This document shows, piece after piece, positions 34,970-47,081 of a stretch of DNA of 64,000 nucleotides. This stretch comes from Nicotiana tabacum (taxonomy: Eukaryota; Streptophyta; Magnoliopsida; Solanales; Solanaceae). Made by a program: the position numbers and the translations under genes. The stretch is from positions 191,290,103 to 191,354,102 of the forward strand of contig NC_134101.1 in the NCBI RefSeq assembly GCF_000715075.1, given 5' to 3'. Within the stretch, counting starts at the first letter, position 1; each line of letters begins with the position of its first letter. Below the pieces are notes generated by a model. The model worked only from the letters and a program-made list of their open reading frames with translations, was not told where the DNA came from and did not search any database.

Positions 34970-37900
34970 TGTCACACCTCCTTTTTAACTACACCCCCAA
35001 AGGGATGTATAGGAGAGTTTTTTCCAAGTTAAAGTGACAATCGAAACGGGATTATTTATTTATTAAATTCAGAGTCTCCACTTGGTATAAATTTATGGTG
35101 TCCCAAGTCACCAGTTCAAATCCCGAATCGAGGAAAAGATTGACTCTGTATTACAGTCCGCGAACCAGAAATCCGAGTAAGGAATTCTGTTAACCTGGGA
35201 GAAGGTGTTAGGAATTCCCGAGTTTTGTGGTTCTAGCATGGTCGCTTAATAGTTATAATTGGCGCATTATCTGATTTTAGTACATATGGTTCAATTTTAA
35301 CTTTATAACCGCTTTTATTCATTTTTTAAAGAAAATTGCAACGTTGTTAAAACACGTTTCGAACCACTTCACATAAATGCACCTGTGATCTTTGACATAT
35401 TTTAACATCGTTTTGATTTGGATTTGGGTCACATAAATGCGCACCCGACTTTTAAGAAAGTAATATTATTAAAATACGCGCCTAAAGCAACTACGCGTTT
35501 TAACTTTGTGAGGGCCATAGAAATTCGCTAAATGGCACATCTCGATTTCTAAGGATAAACAAGATTAATTAAACATGGGCTACGCAATTGAGATTTTATT
35601 CGGCATAGAACACCTCAAATCAACTACAAGGATCTACTAATTCAATAAGGCTAAAGGAATCATAGCTACTTTTAAACCGCAGCTAAATTCAAGTTGTGAA
35701 TATAAAGGCTAAGACTAAGTGAAGTCTGCTCTATTTTCGCCTCAGAACTTGGGCCTGGCTTGATGCCCGATAACTAATTGCCATGACAGGCGAGGGGGCA
35801 TGATCGGGCTCACCATGAAGCCCAGGTTAAAACTTAACACAAACGGGGAAGCACAGTGCATATGGATCCCTGTTGATGGCCAACCCAATGCTGTTATATT
35901 TGGGAGTATTACATCTTCTATACCATTTCCACTTTGAACCAAATCTTGACACACATTAAACATGTGGAAGTCATAATTCGGAAAACAATACAAGTATTAT
36001 ATGGCAAAGTGGAACTCCCAATCACGTTAATAAGCATTTGCCCAAAATATCCATCATTTGATATCAAAACTTAATGATCGTAAACTCATGCAAGGTTTGA
36101 TTCAAATCAACACATTTAACGGGATCACACATGACTCACAATTCTTAAAGAAGAGGAGAGAAAACCAAACGCGAATTGACTTAGGCCTGGGAATTGTCAA
36201 ATTTGAAGTCAGACTTAGTTCACTTGAAAATCCCTTTCCAGAAATTCAAAGAGCTCAGGACACACGTAAAAGAAGAACCAGTGATAAATTAAAAACATTG
36301 AACCGTGTTTCAAACCACACGGATGCAAATTTGAGCAGAGTTATTAGGAAAGCAAACTTAAACCAAATTCATTAGACCAACGAGCTGAGTTGACATACGT
36401 TTAAAATTATTGCTATAACAAACACGAACCAAAAGCCAAATAATTTCAACTAATCAAACTACAAAATCAGAGTCCCTAATTATTACATGTTCCACCAAGT
36501 CTAAAGCACTCTAGAGTCTTTTATACTCAAACAAAATTCAAATTCAGCATTTGGAACAGGCAGACAACAGCTTTGATTAAGATTCAGAGCAAAAAGAACC
36601 CAAGATATGATTAAACTTGACTAGGCCTACTGTTAATCAACCTTCATGATAATTTAGAACCAGATAAAGTTCAGTTATACAATACCATCATTTAACTATG
36701 AGACATTTAACAGAAAATGGTGTCGTTGGCCAACTCTAAACCAAATTCAGCCCTTAAAGGGTATCATCACCAACCAGTGGAAAAGGAGAACAGGCACCAT
36801 ATAACTCATGATTATTTCTAAAAAAAAATAAAACTACGCTACACAAAAGAACAGGTTGACAATAGGCTCCAAAGCTCAAGATTTCCATATCAAACTTGAA
36901 GCAAGCTTTACATTAGGTAGAATTAAAGAACATATACCTGGAAAAGCAAAGAAAAATAAGAAGAGTGAAGGATTAGAAGCAGGCAACAGCAGAAGTCAGC
37001 CCAGATTCAACCAGTCAAGCAGTGAAATTAGCTCAAGAAGATCAATGGAATAGTAAACCAATAGCAAGACTTGAACCATAACTTTTCACAACCCAAATTC
37101 AATCCATTTCAACCCCAGAAAGAGAATCTATGATTTTCATAAGCTTTTCAAGGAATTCTCACTAAGGAAAGGATCAGAAATTTCCAATTTATTCGGAATT
37201 TTGAACAAATCCTTTTCTGCTTCTAATTTCAGGTTTTTATTTCTTAATCCCTTGCCTTGAATATTAAGGTAGAGTGCCTTAGGCAAGACATTTAGGGCTG
37301 CCTAAAAGAATTCAAATTTGCACTTCGAACCTTTTGAAATTTTGGTTTTTGCTTAGAAATCCTCATTGTAGAATTCAGAACTTCACTTTAGTCCCCACTC
37401 CAGCTTCTTAGAAGCTTCCCCAGCTAGTTACTAAAGATTCCATATGCCAATTACCCAGATTACCCCCCTAAGCCCTGTTAATTACCCTCAGAAATATTCA
37501 TGGGTCCATTGGACCCAAGTACTTAAAAACTAACCTAACTTTTACAAAACCTATGCTAATCCCTTTTTGGGCCCAAGTCTAACTCCGAAATTTAGAAGAA
37601 ATGAGGAGGCAGAACAGGCACTTCGGATTTCAAACCAACCATGAACCAAATGTTTCCAATACGTCCCAAAATTAAACAAACTGATCTAACAAAGTCAAAC
37701 AAAACAGAGGAAGCTAATAACTAATATTAACTCTAACAAAAGGAACCACATGCAGAGATGATTTTGAAAACAGAAGAAAAAAAGGGAAAAATAAAAGAAA
37801 ATAAGAGAAGAAATGAACGGAAGAACACTGGACTTACTAGATGAACATAAGCTTGAACTAATCTCCAAAGAAACCCCTTAATTTTTTGGCCGAGATAGAC

Positions 37901-39015
37901 TTTAACCGTGTGTTCTCGACTGAAAACACACGATTTAAGTCAATTTCAACCTCAAATATCTTGAAACCTCGCTACTCTGATTTTGGGATTTAGGGTTCGT
38001 ATTTTCAAGTCCAGATTCGACGGGTCTGGTGAAGATTTGAGGTAAACCAATTATGAATCAGGTATGAGAGGGTCAAGGGGGTTACGGGGTGTTATTTTGG
38101 GGCCAATTGGATGAGTTAGGGTTTCAGTCTTTCTCTGATTCAAGATTCTAGAGGTTGGGCTGGGATTCGACGGAAGGGGTTTGGAGATTTGGAAAGAGGA
38201 GAAAGAGAGGAATCTATGGTGTAAAAATGGAGTCGATTGGAGCAACACCGCCGGCGGAGGCGATTTCCGGTGGGCGGTCACGGCGGAGGCGGTGAGGGGT
38301 TCTCTGAGTGTGTGTGGGGACGATGAGAGGGGGGTGGAAAGCATTTGGACAATAATATACCTAGGGACCCCGTGTTCTCAGCCGTTCGATCGAGAAACCT
38401 CGACGGCTGGGATTGAACACTGGTTAAACGGTGTCGTTTGGATACTAGACGGGGCGGAACAGGTTGGGGTGCGGGTTTGGGCCGGTTCGAGTGGGTCTTG
38501 GGTAATATATACTTGGGCCTGGGGAGATTGAATTAAAACAGCCCAAATATCAGATTTTGTATTCCTTTCCAATTTATTTTTATTTTCAAATTCTTTTAAT
38601 TAATTTCAAATAAAAATAAAACCTGAATAAAAATCTTAAAACTAGATTATCCTACCAAATTAAAATGATTAACTCTAAATAACCATTACCACAACTAATT
38701 AAACACCAAATTAAAGATAAACTACCAACAATCGAAACTAAAAATTTAAAATGCAAAAATAAGTTATTTTTTTGTGATTTTTCCATTTTTATAAGATACT
38801 AAATTACTAATTAATTCAAGAATGCAAAATTAGATCCTAAATGCAAATGCAGTGTATTTTTGTATTTTCATGAATTAAATAAAATAAACATGCACAGACA
38901 AATGCAAATAATAACAAAAATACTACGAAAATCTACAAAATTGCAAATAATGGAAACTTTTTTTTTCTTGAATCTATGGGAATAACTCATATAGGGCAAA
39001 AATCACGTGCTCACA
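34970..39015 (-). repeat. Ogre C 3' LTR
   Basis: A 4,046-bp LTR, TGTCACACCTCC...GTGCTCACA. It contains telomere-box-like motifs on the plus strand (TTAGGGTTC at 37990, TTAGGGTTT at 38116) and a CACGTG box at 39004-39009 near its outer end. The plus-strand frames 36058-36375, 36856-37053 and 38181-38531 are antisense to the element and not credible genes. Confidence 0.92.
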
Positions 39016-39030
39016 GCTGCCCCTCTTTGC
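39016..39030 (-). promoter_or_regulatory. Ogre C polypurine tract
   Basis: The minus strand reads GCAAAGAGGGGCAGC at the LTR edge, identical to the tract in element B. Confidence 0.85.
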
Positions 39031-39145
39031 CCGAAAACACGAAGAGTTTTCGTGCAAAGATAAAGTGAGCGGATACAAGCGATTTTTGCCTGTTTGAATA
39101 CTCTGTGGGAAGCATTTTTGAAAGATTTGACCGCACCCTGCTTCC

Positions 39146-39198
39146 GAGGTTGCCTACATATCCTTGGCTATAAAGGAATCAGGTCAGTGTAGTTCGGG
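39146..39198. repeat. Dispersed Ogre motif, copy C1
   Basis: GAGGTTGCCTACATATCC then AAAGGAATCAGGTC; equivalent in position to 20613-20668 in element B. Confidence 0.85.
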
Positions 39199-39447
39199 AA
39201 GTTTTGGTAGCTGGGACTACCATGAAGCTATGATTTCACTGTTGCTGCTACTGCTACTGCTTACTGAACCCCCTTATTACACCATGATAAAATGAAAAGA
39301 AGCTAGACTAGACTATAATCTATGCATTACAAAAATCCTATATATATCTTCAAAACTTGTTCTTATGGTTCTTGTTACCTTGTTGACTTGTATTCTCCCG
39401 GTGGAATCCCTTTGTTTCCTCCTTGAATTGTAATCTGAGATGTTTTC

Positions 39448-39836
39448 CCTTTCTCCAGGTAGATGCCTGATTGCTGAACTTTAAATGTATTCCCTTGTTC
39501 TCCAGGTGGGCGCCTGATTACTGAACTTGAAAATGTATTCTCTTGTTCTCCAGGTGGGCGCCTGATTGCTGACCTCAAAAATGTATTCCCTTGTTCTCCA
39601 GGTGGGCGCCTGATTGCCACAAAATAAACAAAACAAAGAAAACTTCTGCCCCAGTTTGGCATGTTACCAAATATCAGTAAGAACTTGAAAACTGAAACTT
39701 GAACTATATTCCCTTGTTCTCCAGGTGGGCGCCTATTACTGAACTTGCAATGTATTCCCTTGTTCTCTAGGTGGGCGCCTGATTACCGAAACTTGAAATG
39801 TATTCTCTTGTTTTCCAGGTGGGCGCCTGATTTCCA
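39448..39836 (-). repeat. 46-48 bp hairpin repeats, seven copies (Ogre C)
   Basis: CCAGGTGGGCGCCTG-type cores at 39455, 39502, 39550, 39598, 39721, 39767 and 39815, in two blocks of four and three separated by about 75 bp of unique sequence. Element B has ten in one block. A 95-codon sense-strand frame (39662-39375) passes through the first block. Confidence 0.9.
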
Positions 39837-39949
39837 CAAAATAGACAAAGATAAACAAAAAAAACTTCTGTCGCAGTTTGGTGCTGGGCGCATCTGTGAG
39901 TGTTAATTGAATCATGTTACCAAATATCTCTATAAATCTGAAAGCTAAA

Positions 39950-40760
39950 TCCCATTATCTAGGAGGGTCCTGAAAATTCCTAGGTAAATGACGCTTTAAA
40001 AATCTAAATCATATCTTCTAAAGGTGTTACTCCTGCTACATCTTGCTATCTAATAAAGTCTTAAACTACATCCCATTAGGGTCCTGACAACAAAAATTAA
40101 ATCCCATTATCCAGGAGGGTCCTGAAACCTTAAAACTAAATCCCATTATCCAGGCGGGTCCTGAACACCTAAAATTAAACCCCATTATCCAGGAGGGTAC
40201 TAAAATTTAAAATTAAATCTCATCTTAAGGGTGAAAATTTCAGAGCTAAATTCAACTTCCTAATAGTGAAACTTATGCTAAATTTAGCATTTAAGGGAGG
40301 TATTAAACTAATCCCCATTATTCAGGAGGGTCCTTAAAATTTCAAATTGAATCTTATCCTAAGCATGAAAACTTCAAAGCCAAACTTATATTTCCTCAAT
40401 GTAGAGCCTAGCTAGATCTTGTTACTCAACATTTCGAATTTTAACTAAGTCCCATTGTCCAGGAGGATCCTGAGAATTTTTAAGATTAAACCCCCCTATC
40501 CAGGAGGGCCCTGAAATTTTAAAATTAAATCCCATTATCCAGGAGGGCCCTGAAAACTTAAAACTAAATCCCATTATCCAGGTAGGTCCTGAAATTTTAA
40601 AAACTAAATCTCATTATCCATGAGGGTCCTGAGAATTTAAAAACTAGATCTCATTATCCAGGAGGGTCCTGAAACTTCAAATGAAATCTCATTATCCAAG
40701 CGGGTCCTGCAAACTTCAAATGAAATCCCATTATCCAGGAGGGTCCTGAAAGTTTAAGGT
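39950..40760 (-). repeat. Compact 39-bp hairpin repeats, about fourteen copies (Ogre C)
   Basis: CCAGGAGGGTCCTG-type cores occur near 39959, 40077 (partial), 40111, 40150, 40189, 40322, 40459, 40500, 40539, 40578, 40619, 40658, 40696 and 40735. Two runs have a regular ~39-bp period (40111-40189; 40459-40735). Each unit reads CCCATTATCCAGGAGGGTCC and a short A-rich spacer. In element B only five, widely spaced copies exist, so this family expanded in C or shrank in B. Confidence 0.9.
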
Positions 40761-41501
40761 CAAACCTGTCTGGTGCTTGCCTTTCCTTATAAAGGGTTTC
40801 CCCGAAAAGAACGAAACTTTCTGCCCCTATTTCAATCAACGAAAAATCTTGTTAGTTTAAAATGTGGTGGTTAGTTGATGACATTCTTTGCTAAAAGTCT
40901 TTCCACCGCATTGTTTTATTTTGACTGGTTTCCCCGAACTGGCCCTGAACCGCTTGGCTTCCTGACTGATTTTCAATCCACGTGACCTCGGATGACCCAA
41001 ATGTTCTATACCCGAACCGTTGTTTCATTTTTGACCCCTTTAACTAAACTTCTGCATCTCCCATGAAATTATTGAATCATCCCGCCGATGGAACTTTCAC
41101 TGGCACCTTATGTCTCATTTCACATCATACTACCTCTAGCAATGCCTTGGCTGCCATGCGCCTTGTGCAACTTTGGAAGTTGGTAGTAGGCTTTGAAATT
41201 CCTTCTTATTTGGTTAAACATAAGTGACATTGGGAATATCTTAGACAAATAAACCCAAAAGAAATGAAATGCAATGACTTTCAGAGTTAAGGATAAGCAA
41301 AATCCAAAATGGGAAGACTTTCTGAGGAAAAAAGAAAAGGGACTTATCTAAGTGGAGCAGCTGGCACCAGTGATCATGACATGCATTTTGGATTAATCGG
41401 CTCAATCTGTCCAACCAAACAACTTTCAGTTGCCATACTTGTTCCCCCGGAATTTCCATAACCTGATTTCTTCACCAAAACCTTGACCTTGTTTGGCCTG
41501 C

Positions 41502-41660
41502 GGTGCCCTGAAAGGTTTTCACCAACAAGCCTCTCTCATTTGTTTATCTCTCAACTCACTTTCGCCTCAAGGTGCCCGTGAGGGTTTTCACCAATAAGAC
41601 TCTCTCATTTTTGATTTCTCTCAGCTCCCGCCGCTTATGGTGCCCTTGAGGGTTTTCATC
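41502..41660 (-). repeat. Third hairpin repeat family, three copies (Ogre C)
   Basis: Cores GGTGCCC...GGTTTTCACC start at 41502, 41571 and 41639, matching the three in element B in number and spacing (69 and 68 bp). Confidence 0.85.
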
Positions 41661-41953
41661 AATAAGACTCTCATTTTTAATATTTTTTGATTGGACCAGA
41701 GTGTTGCCCTTGATATGAATCACCTCCACTTGCTTGACTTGGTATCTCTCGAAGACTAATCGGAAGGTCTTTCTTTGGACTGTAACGTGGGCTTTTAGAT
41801 AGGGTTAGAAAGAAAGGATATCAAAGGATCAAAACAATTCGAATGGGTTCAAAATTATAACTTTCGGAATCAGATTTCTGACAACAACCACAACTTCTGC
41901 CCCAGTTTCTTGTTTGGAGACTTTTGGATTTTTATTTTGATGGGACCGAACCA

Positions 41954-42000
41954 TAAGGCTGCCTATGTATCCTTAAAAGGAATCAGGTCGAACGTAGTTC
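41954..42000. repeat. Dispersed Ogre motif, copy C2
   Basis: AAGGCTGCCTATGTATCC, AAAAGGAATCAGGTC, CGTAGTTC, adjacent to the pyrimidine tract at 42020. Equivalent to 23202-23250 in B. Confidence 0.85.
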
Positions 42001-42019
42001 ATGACGTAGAAATTGCTTT

Positions 42020-42280
42020 GTTGTTGTGATTTTCTTTTTTGTTCTTCTCTTTCTCAACTTTCCTTTCTTTCTTCCTTTTCTCTTTTTGTTGTTTTGTTGT
42101 TTTTTTTCTTCTCTTTTCTTCTTCTTATTCTTCTTCTTCTTTTTCTTATTCTTCTTCTTCTTTTTTTCTTTCTTTCTTTTCTTTTTCTTCTTTTTTTCTT
42201 TTTTTTTCTCTTTCTTTTTCTTTCCTTCTCTCTTTTTTCTTCTATTTCTTTTCATTCTTTTCTTATCTTTCACGCTTGTG
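42020..42280. repeat. Expanded pyrimidine (TTC/TTTC) tract, Ogre C
   Basis: About 260 bp of nearly pure C/T with TTCTTC and TTTTTC microsatellite runs, roughly 1.5 times the length of its counterpart in B. All overlapping frames on both strands (for example Lys-rich 42273-41983) are low-complexity artefacts. Confidence 0.9.
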
Positions 42281-42449
42281 TTTCTAATATTTGCTACTGA
42301 TTCCGAAAGAGGGGTATGAAAGAAAATAAATAAGGCTCAAAGGTGGTAACAAAGGATAAAGTGTTTAGATAGCAGAACAAAATATTTTTGTCATTCCAAA
42401 TCTTCAAAAATATGCCATATACAAACAAATATAAATTAACCAAGGAAAA

Positions 42450-43690
42450 TCATACATAGTATCTCTTGACCGCATCGGAATTGATGGTCATTCCACACAC
42501 TTGCCTTCTATATCTGTTAAATACAAAGCGCCATTTGACAACATTCTAGTAACGATGAATGGCCCCTGCCAGTTTGGAGCGAACTTGCCTTTGGCCTCAG
42601 CCTAATGTGGAAGGATACGTCTTAACACTTGCTGACCTACTTCAAACTTCCGTGGACGCACCTTCTTATTATACACTCTTGCCATTCTTTGTTGATACAA
42701 TTGGCCATGACACACTACTGCCAATCTTTTCTCGTCGATCAAACTCAATTGTTCCAAGCGGGTTTTGACCCACTCATCATCATCGATCTCAGCCTCCGCG
42801 ACAATTCGAAGGGATGGAATTTCCACTTCTGTAGGTATCACTGCTTCGGTGCCATACACCAACAAATAAGGAGTCACCCCTACTGAAGTACGGACAGTAG
42901 TGCGATAACCCAGCAATGCAAACGGCAGCTTTTCATGCCACTGCCTAGATCCCTCCACCATTTTTCAAAGTATCTTCTTTATATTCTTGTTGGCTGCGTC
43001 GACTGCTCCATTCACCTTGGGGCGATATGGGGTGGAATTGCGATGTGTAATATTAAATTGTTGACACACCTCTTTCATCAGATGACTATTGAGATTAGCC
43101 CCATTGTCTGTAATGATCACCTTTGGTATCCCAAACCGGCAAATGATATTTGAGTGCACAAAATCAACCACCGCCTTCTTGGTTACAGACTTGAATGTTT
43201 TAGCCTCTACCCACTTGGTGAAGTAGTCTATGGCCACCAGAATGAATCTGTGCCCGTTTGATGCTGATGGCTCAATTGGCCCAATGACATCCATGCCCCA
43301 TGCAACAAAAAGCCACGGTGCAGATATCGTGTGTAATTTCGATGGTGGAGAATGAATCAAATCTCCATGCACTTGGCACTGATGATATTTACGCACGAAA
43401 CTGATACAATCTCGCTCCATAGTGAGCCAATAATAACCTACTTGGAGAATCTTCTTTGCCAACACGTACCCACTCATGTGCAGTCCACAGATTCCAGAAT
43501 GTACTTCGATCATAATAGTTGTAGCCTGCCTAGCATCTATGCATCTCAGTAGCCCAAGGTTTGGAGTCCTTTTGTACAGAACCCCTTCGCTGAAGAAAAC
43601 ACCGCTTACCAACTGCCTAATTGTTCTCTTTTGATCACCTGTGGCTTGTACACCCCCATCCTGATGTATTCTTTGATATCGTGAAACCAA
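42450..43690 (-). pseudogene. Ogre C integrase
   Basis: Pol C-terminal domain in three frames: 43690-42965, 42961-42602, then on to the natural end at 42450. The zinc domain has lost a ligand (RKYHQCQ where B has RKCHQCQ). Catalytic Asp residues are intact (WGMDVIGP, ITDNGANLN), but the catalytic Glu is replaced by Asp (NGAVDAANK in C, NGAVEAANK in B). A stop follows RRILPH and a one-base deletion affects the last dozen codons. The enzyme is predicted dead. Confidence 0.92.
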
Positions 43691-44160
43691 GGTTCCCCAT
43701 CGAGCTCTTCTTCCACCACATTATAGTAAGCATGCTGATCGTGGATCTGAATCTGCAAAGGATCCATATAAGCCTTATCGGGATGGTACAACATTGACAC
43801 CTGAGTAGCCAAAGCATCGGCAACCTCATTGTGACTCCTTGGAATATGCCTGAACTCTATTGATTGGAACCGTTGACAAAGATCCTGCAAGCACTGTCGG
43901 TACGGTATGAGTTTTAAATCGCATGTTTCCCATTCTCCCAGAATCCGGTGCACCAGAAGGTCCGAGTCACCCAAGACCAAGACTTCCTAGACACCCATAT
44001 CTACAGCCATCCTCAAACCTAAAATGTATGCCTCGTACTCAACCATGTTGTTAGTACAGTAGAACCGAAGCTGAGCCGTAATAAGGTAGTGATGCCCTAT
44101 TTCAGAAACAAGTACCGCTCATATCCCAACGCCTTTCATGTTAGCATCCCCATCAAAGAA
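43606..44160 (-). pseudogene. Ogre C second RNase H (aRH) and linker
   Basis: Reads KLFFDGDANMKGVGI, then TGA at 44119-44121, the same position as in element B. It continues with the NNM(A)EYEA-type region around 44050 (here changed), VLGDSDLLVHR and HNEVADALATQ. The catalytic FDG Asp lost in B is present. The linker to integrase (DQHAYYNVVEEELDGEPWFH) is frame-shifted near 43650. Confidence 0.85.
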
Positions 44161-44166
44161 AAGTTT

Positions 44167-44661
44167 TCATCCTGACCTTTCAACCTGTTCCAACTGATCA
44201 ATGTGCATTACCTCTTCATCAGGGAAGTAAGTCTTCAGAGGTTCATATTCTTCATCCACTGGGTTCTCAGCCAAATGATCGGCCAATGCTTGGGCTTTCA
44301 TTGTAGTCCTAGTCATATAAACGATGTCAAATTCTATGAGCATGATTTGCCACTTTGCGAGCCTCCCTATAGGCATAGGTTTCTGAAAGATATACTTTAA
44401 CGGATCCAAACGAGAGATGAGGTACGTAGTGTAAGATGACAAATAGTGCTTCAACTTCTGTGCCACCCAAGTGAGGGCACAACACATCCTCTCAAGATGA
44501 GTGTACTTAACCTCGTAAGATGTGAACTTCTTGTTGAGATAATAGATGGCCTGCTCCTTCCTGCTGGTAATGTCATGCTGACCCAACACATAGACAAATG
44601 AATTGTCCAAGACCGTCAAATACAGAATCAAATGTCTCCCTGGTTCTGGCGAGACCAACAC
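44167..44661 (-). pseudogene. Ogre C first RNase H
   Basis: A 164-codon frame with LILYLTVLDNSFVYVLGQHD, KKFTSYEVKYTHLERMCCAL and QALADHLAENPVDEEYEPLK, the gypsy RNase H plus the start of the linker to the second one. A frameshift and short deletion near 44760 separate it from the reverse transcriptase thumb. Confidence 0.88.
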
Positions 44662-44710
44662 AAGTGGGTTTGATAAGTACCCCTTTATCTTATCAAATTC
44701 TACCTAACAT

Positions 44711-45574
44711 TCATCTGTCCACTTGACCGCAGCATCTTTCTTTAACAATTTGAAGATACTTGTTCGTGAGCTGAGCAATAAACCTGCTGATGTAATTCAA
44801 TCTTCCCAACAGACTCATCACCTCAGTCTTGTTCTTTGGGTGTGGCAATTCCTGGATAGCTTTGATCTTTAACGGATCTAATTCAATACCCCGGTGGCTG
44901 ACTATGAATCCCAACAACTTTCTAGACGGAACACCGAACGCGCATTTTGTAGGATTGAGCTTGCGATTGTACCTGCGAAGCCTTTGGAAGAACTTTCTCA
45001 GATCTCTGACATGGTCAGACTACTTTCTAGACTTTACAATCACATCATCCACATAAACCTCGATCTACCTATGTATCATGTCATAGAATATGGTCGCCAT
45101 TGCCCTCATGTAGGTTGCACCAGCATTTTTCAAACCAAATGGCATGACCCGATAGCAGTACATTCCTCATGGCGTGATGAATGTCGTCTTTTCTGCGTCC
45201 TCCTCATCCATTAAGATTTGGTGGTAGCCCGCATAACAATCCACAAAATAACCAATCTCATGTTTGGCACAATTATCGATCAATATATGGATGTTCGGCA
45301 ATGGGAAGTTATCCTTGGGACTTGCCTTGTTGAGATCTCGATAATCAACACACACCCTGGTCTTGCCATCCTTCTTCGGCACAGGCACAACATTGGCTAA
45401 CCAGGTGGGATACCGGGTGACCCGAATGACCTTAGACTCAAACTGTTTGGTGACCTCTTCCTTAATCTTCACACTCATATCAGTTTTAAATTTCCTCAGC
45501 TTCTGCTTGACAAGGGGGAATGCCGGGTCGGTGGGCAATTTGTGAACCACCAAGTTAGTTCTTAGACTTGGCAT
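44711..45574 (-). pseudogene. Ogre C reverse transcriptase
   Basis: An intact frame from 45574 to 45167 covers RYPTWLANVVPVPKKDGK and RVCVDYRDLNKASPKDNFPL. A TGA then replaces the Trp of ITPWG. The rest is readable to 44711: MPFGLKNAGATYMRAMATIF, catalytic EVYVDDVIVKS, SHRGIELDPLKIKAIQELPH, with further stops before IEVYVDD and after KSRK. It is clearly related to the B copy but differently broken. Confidence 0.92.
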
Positions 45575-45911
45575 GTCGTCATAGGACCATACAAAAACAT
45601 CTTTATACTCGAACAGTGTTTTAATTATCTCCTCTCTGAGTTGTGGTTCAAGATGGACACTTATTTTAGTTTTCCGGACATTATCTTGGTCCCCTAAATT
45701 GATTGCTTCTGTATCACTCAGGTTAGGCTTGGGTTTTTATTCAAAATGGTTTAATTCTTTACTAATCTCTTTAAAGGCTTTATCCTCGTCATATTCCGAT
45801 TCACTATCACACTCTATTTCTTGAATTACTATTTCAGAATTAGATTGGCTTTTAAGGCTGGGCCGGAGATTCCTCATGCATGTCATATCATTGAAGCCAG
45901 CATAAAAAGAA
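45575..45911 (-). pseudogene. Ogre C acidic linker exon
   Basis: FYAGFNDMTCMRNLRPSL followed by SEYDEDKAFKEISKEL, the counterpart of 26798-27047 in B. A stop (near 45739) follows LNHFE. Confidence 0.75.
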
Positions 45912-46089
45912 CTGTACAAGGAAGAAAAGAAAAACAAAAATAAAACCATCAGGAAGGAAGAAAAAGGGAAATTGCATTTCAATGAATTAAAGATAACAAG
46001 GTTTATACATCCAAACGGACGGAACCTAGAATCTGAATTACAACCCTAGCATAATCCAGATAAACTGAGAGAAAATCAAAGAAAACTAC
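45912..46089 (-). other. Predicted small intron between protease and RT, Ogre C
   Basis: The same donor (TTTTG then GTAG after the KEFW codons) and the same pyrimidine tract plus TACAG acceptor as in B, 178 bases long, also joining in frame. Conservation of splice signals and length in both elements supports the prediction. Confidence 0.65.
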
Positions 46090-47081
46090 CAAAACTCCTT
46101 CCTGATGGGGAGAGAAGTAGCTTCCCAATTGTTAATCTTTGCATTGGGCCCAACAAACTGTACATCCACTTTACTCGAGCCCTCTCTAGCTTCCAACATG
46201 TTCACATCGGCGAATAACCTCTCGAACTTTTCAATCAAATATCTATCTACACCAACCACTGAACTGGGAACTGTTGTCACTGGGCGTTTCTTGGTGCCAG
46301 TCCTGACAAATGATCTGAAGAGCCGTGGGATGGGCTTTGGGAGGACCCAGGCCTTCTGTTTCAACTTTCTAGCTCTTTTCACGTCCGCAGTTGTGGGCTT
46401 GAATCCCAAACCAAACGTATCCAAGTTTTTGGGGAGAGACACCAGTTGTACGATACCTTGCAGAGATGCACCCAAACCCTTGCCCGGTATAAAACCATTT
46501 TTCAACATTTCGATAGCTACCATGACTGATGCGGCAACTACCCTCGAGGTTGGAACGCACTTCCCTTATGGAATTTTCTCTACCGATATCGTGTCAAAAC
46601 CTTGATAAACCCATGGCCCTTTGTCGTTCTCGAACTCTATGAACGGAACAATGGCATCGCTAGGAACACACCAATTATCTTCGCCGTACACAATGATTTC
46701 CTGTCTATCCCATTCAAACTTGACCATTTGATGCAGAGTAGACGGGACCACTTTGGCAGTATGAATCCAGGGCCGACCTAACAGCAGATTGTAAGAAACA
46801 GCCACATCGAGCACCTGGAACTCCATGGTAAATTCAACTGGCCCTATTGTAAGCTCAAGCACTATGTCCTCGACTGAATCTTTCCCTCCACCATCGAATC
46901 CCCGAACGCAGATATTGTTCTTGTGAATTCTTTCATCATCCACCTTCAACTTATTCAGAGTGGAGAGAGGGCAAATGTTTGCGCTGGAACCATTGTCAAC
47001 CATCACCCGAGTAACCACGGAGTCTTCGCATTTCACTGTCAGATAGAGGGCTTTATTGTGCTCGGTACCCTCCATGGGCAA
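46090..47081 (-). pseudogene. Ogre C protease with G-patch-like tail
   Basis: MVDNGSSANICPLSTL (active site DNG, as in B) and LLGRPWIH are intact in the frame 47081-46566. A TAA then interrupts KIP-stop-GKCVP. The tail continues 46523-46090 with GKGLGASLQGIVQLVSLPK and ends KEFW at the predicted donor. A one-base deletion near 47095 (shorter A run than in B at 28231) shifts the gag-protease junction out of frame. Confidence 0.9.

Noticed and set aside
38181..38531. 116-codon plus-strand frame in the Ogre C LTR
   Set aside because: LTR sequence. The counterpart in the other LTR (52762-53139) differs in frame and length; there is no domain or conserved product.
41983..42319. Long low-complexity frames (Phe/Leu-rich on plus, Lys-rich on minus)
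   Set aside because: Translation of a C/T microsatellite; any frame through it stays open.
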